This document shows, in pieces, positions 61,938 to 64,000 of a stretch of 64,000 nt of DNA. Each line of letters begins with the position of its first letter. The stretch's first letter is position 1. The position numbers and the translations under genes were made by a program. The notes under the pieces are model-generated. The model was not told where the DNA came from and ran no database searches. It saw only the letters and a list, made by a program, of their open reading frames with translations. The DNA comes from Cellulomonas hominis (lineage in GTDB: Bacteria > Actinomycetota > Actinomycetes > Actinomycetales > Cellulomonadaceae), in NCBI RefSeq assembly GCF_005239125.1, contig NZ_SZYE01000003.1:1-64000 (forward strand), in the 5' to 3' direction.

Positions 61938-62909
61938 ATGCGCGTCGTCGTCGTCGGCGGGAGCGGCCACATCGGCTCGTTCCTCGTCCCCCGCCTGGTG
62001 CGGGCCGGCCACGAGGTGGTCACGATCAGCCGCGGCACGTCCGCGCCGTACGTCGACGTGCCGGAGTGGCAGCAGGTCGAGCGGGTCGTCGCCGACCGGG
62101 AGCGGGAGGACCGCGCCGGAACGTTCCCGGAGCGTGTCGTGGGGCTCCGGCCGGACGTCGTGATCGACCTGGTGTGCTTCACCCTGGACTCGGCGACCCG
62201 GCTGGTCGAGTGCCTGCGCGGGCAGGTGGGGCAGCTCGTGTTCTGCGGGTCGATCTGGCGTGCCGGGCCGAGCCGCACGCTGCCGGTGTCGGAGCGCACC
62301 GCGACCCCACCGCTGGGCGAGTACGGCGTCCAGAAGGACGCGATCGCGCGGATGCTCGCCGCGGAGACGGCCGCCGGCGGCCTGGTCACCACGTCGCTGC
62401 ACCCCGGCCACATCAGCGGGCCCGGGTGGGCGCCGATCGGTCCGACGGGCAACCTCGACCCCGCGGTGTGGCGGGCGTTGTCGGCGGGGGAGCCGCTGCG
62501 CGTCCCCGGGATCGGTGCGGAGGCGATGGCCCACGTGCACGCCGACGACGTGGCGCAGGCGTTCGAGCGCGCGGTCGCGCACCGGGAGGCGGCTGCCGGC
62601 GAGGACTTCTTCGTGACGGCGCCGGACGCGCTGACGGTTCGCGGCTACGCCGAGCTGGCCGCGTCCTGGTTCGGGCGGCCCGCGACGCTGGAGCAGGTGA
62701 CCTGGGACGCCTTCCGGGCCGGTCTGACTCCCGAGCACGGGGAGCAGAGCTGGGAGCACCTGGTCCGCAGCCAGGTGTTCACGGTCGAGAAGGCGGAGCG
62801 GCTGCTCGGCTACCGGCCGCGGTACACCGCCGGGGAGACGGTGCTCGACGCGGTGCGGTGGCTGGTGCAGCAGGGCCGCGTCGAGGTGGCGGCGCCGATG
62901 GTGGTCTGA
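61938..62909 (+). CDS. NAD-dependent epimerase/dehydratase (extended SDR)
   Basis: 323 residues from ATG 61938 (GAGGGAG upstream). Rossmann motif VVVVGGSGHIGSFLVPRLV, catalytic YGVQK, and a substrate-domain block VPGIGAEAMAHVHADDVAQA. The usual catalytic Ser region reads VFCGSIWRAG. It is 83 bases after the MFS permease, so probably co-transcribed; a sugar-modifying role would fit. Its last codons and terminator are duplicated at 59617. Confidence 0.88.
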   Translation: MRVVVVGGSGHIGSFLVPRLVRAGHEVVTISRGTSAPYVDVPEWQQVERVVADREREDRAGTFPERVVGLRPDVVIDLVCFTLDSATRLVECLRGQVGQLVFCGSIWRAGPSRTLPVSERTATPPLGEYGVQKDAIARMLAAETAAGGLVTTSLHPGHISGPGWAPIGPTGNLDPAVWRALSAGEPLRVPGIGAEAMAHVHADDVAQAFERAVAHREAAAGEDFFVTAPDALTVRGYAELAASWFGRPATLEQVTWDAFRAGLTPEHGEQSWEHLVRSQVFTVEKAERLLGYRPRYTAGETVLDAVRWLVQQGRVEVAAPMVV

Positions 62910-62967
62910 GCGCGCGGACGCCGCCGGCCCGGACCCGGTGAACGAGGTCCGGACCAGCGGCGGCACG
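62892..62967 (+). repeat. 76-bp duplicated segment, copy 2, includes terminator
   Basis: Same segment as 59617-59692 with four differences; here it is in its natural setting at the end of the epimerase gene, so this is the likely source copy. Confidence 0.85.
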
Positions 62968-62993
62968 GGGGCGCTCGGCGCCGGCGTCGCGTC

Positions 62994-64000
62994 TCAGCGG
63001 TGCCGGCGACGCCGCGAGACCGCCTTCAGCGCGACACCGGTCGCGCCGGCCAGGCCGGCGACCAGAGCGGTCGCCGCCGCACCGGCACCCGTGACCGCGA
63101 GCGCCGGGGCCGTGGCACGCACCGCGGCGGCCGGGACGGTCTCAGCAGGGACGGCCGCCTCGGCGGGGACCGCCGTGCTGGTCGGCACCTCGACCACGGG
63201 GGTCGCGGGCTCCGCCGGCAGGGCGGGCTGGTACGGCGCCGACGGCTCGCCGGGCTCGGTCGGCTCGGACGGCTGGGACGGCTCGGACGGGTCCGTCGGG
63301 TCGGTCGGGTCCGTCGGGTCGGTCGGCTCGGTCGGGTCGGTCGGCTCCGACGGGTCGGTCGGGTCGGTCGGCTCGGTCGGGTCCGTCGGCTCCGACGGGT
63401 CGCTCGGGTCCGTCGGGTCGCCCGGGACGCAGTACTCCCAGCCCTTCTCGTCGACCCCGCCACGACCGGAGTTGTCCTCGCCGAAGTGGTAGTTGTACCC
63501 GTTGGACTCGGTCCACGCGATGCACATGCCCGGCTCGAGGCCGAAGTACGACCACGGCACGAAGGTCGCGCCGATCAGCTCGCGGTGGATGTCGACGTTC
63601 AGGTTGCTCGCCCCGGGGACGTTGATGTTCACGTACCCGTTGGCGGGGATCGGGTCGCGGAAGTGCAGGCCGTCGCTCTGCCACCAGAACGGGCGCTCGT
63701 ACCCGTCGTCCTGGTACCCGTCGGTCACGGGGGTGCCCTGTGCGCTCGGCTCGCCCGCCAGGTCGCACGTGGCGCACCCGGTCGTCGCGGCGTCCTCGGG
63801 GGCCACGAGGGTCTCCGGCAGGTCGGACGGGGTGACGGCCTCGGGCTCGACGGCCTCGACCGGGGTGTCGACCGCCTCCGCCCCGACGGACTCGGCGGGG
63901 GCCTCGGCCTCGACGGCCTCGCTCTCGACGGCCTCGTTCTCGACCGGCTCGTTCTCGACCGGCTCGCTGTCGACCGGCTCGCCCGCGGCCGGCGCCTCGC
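62994..64000 (-). CDS. Surface protein with Asp/Pro/Thr repeats and LAVTG signal, 5' end outside window
   Basis: The frame is open to the window edge, so the N-terminus is missing. The visible 335 residues begin with Glu/Val-rich repeats (EPVDSEPVENEPVENEAVES). A compact Cys/Trp-rich domain follows (GCATCDLAGEPSAQGTPVTD, ERPFWWQSDGLHFRDP, then GWEYCVPG). Next is a DPTDPSEPTDPTEP stalk of about 75 residues. The C-terminus ends ALAVTGAG, a helix and RRRRHR. LAVTG is a class E sortase signal, as in the adhesin and LRR proteins. Function unknown. Confidence 0.85.
   Translation of the reverse strand, partial: EAPAAGEPVDSEPVENEPVENEAVESEAVEAEAPAESVGAEAVDTPVEAVEPEAVTPSDLPETLVAPEDAATTGCATCDLAGEPSAQGTPVTDGYQDDGYERPFWWQSDGLHFRDPIPANGYVNINVPGASNLNVDIHRELIGATFVPWSYFGLEPGMCIAWTESNGYNYHFGEDNSGRGGVDEKGWEYCVPGDPTDPSDPSEPTDPTEPTDPTDPSEPTDPTEPTDPTDPTDPTDPSEPSQPSEPTEPGEPSAPYQPALPAEPATPVVEVPTSTAVPAEAAVPAETVPAAAVRATAPALAVTGAGAAATALVAGLAGATGVALKAVSRRRRHR
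63240..63425. repeat. Short tandem repeats encoding the Asp-Pro-Thr stalk
   Basis: Runs of 9-base units such as GTCGGGTCG and GTCGGCTCG, imperfectly tandem, encoding DPT/EPT/DPS. Length variation between strains would be expected. Confidence 0.8.

Overview
The window comes from a very GC-rich actinobacterium. Codon use, the frequent GTG starts with strong AGGAGG-type ribosome binding sites, and the order NUDIX / DUF6049 / murJ / pseudokinase next to a divergent CCA-adding enzyme (the order around mycobacterial Rv3907c-Rv3910) point to an actinobacterium. A Micrococcales member close to Cellulomonas would fit, but that placement is inference. The stretch probably lies within some tens of kb of the chromosomal origin.

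1-19.7 kb is conserved core. It holds a kinase-like protein (cut by the window start), murJ, DUF6049, NUDIX, the CCA-adding enzyme, an MFS transporter, a PadR regulator overlapping ino1, a class A penicillin-binding protein, the rpsF-ssb-rpsR-rplI cluster, a MATE exporter and dnaB. Several strong hairpin terminators separate these units. A palindrome lies in front of padR, and a cluster of DnaA-box-like sites lies between the MATE gene and dnaB.

19.7-24 kb is decayed: a truncated XRE regulator, an mgtE pseudogene (frameshift plus in-frame amber codon), long hairpins and little coding.

24-43.7 kb is a cell-surface island. It encodes a 1846-residue repeat adhesin (LAITG sorting signal), a large LuxR-family ATPase regulator, a pilus operon (tip-like SpaA/DUF11 protein with LPATG, backbone pilin with LPLTG, class C sortase, class E sortase), a leucine-rich-repeat protein (LALTG) and a seven-bladed RCC1 propeller protein (LPRTG). 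Two sortases of different class sit beside substrates carrying two different sorting codes.

43.7-54.6 kb is a mobile region. A decayed SDR gene is followed by an XRE repressor divergent from five overlapping small genes of unknown function, two of which are paralogues. Next comes a complete Tn7-like core (TnsA, TnsB, TnsC, TniQ), all translationally overlapping. The TniQ protein ends in a LysR-type winged helix. Beyond it, on the opposite strand and at lower GC, lies a GHKL-ATPase / STAS-like pair. The palindrome TGTCTAGACA at the XRE start recurs almost exactly in front of tnsA. No CRISPR array or cas gene was seen.

54.6-64 kb holds a CPH-type copper P-type ATPase with a textbook CsoR operator, a TetR regulator and amidohydrolase separated by four palindromic operators, an EthD-like protein, an amidase remnant, an MFS permease, an SDR epimerase and the 3' part of another LAxTG-anchored surface protein. 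A 76-bp segment (epimerase tail plus terminator) is duplicated after the amidohydrolase.
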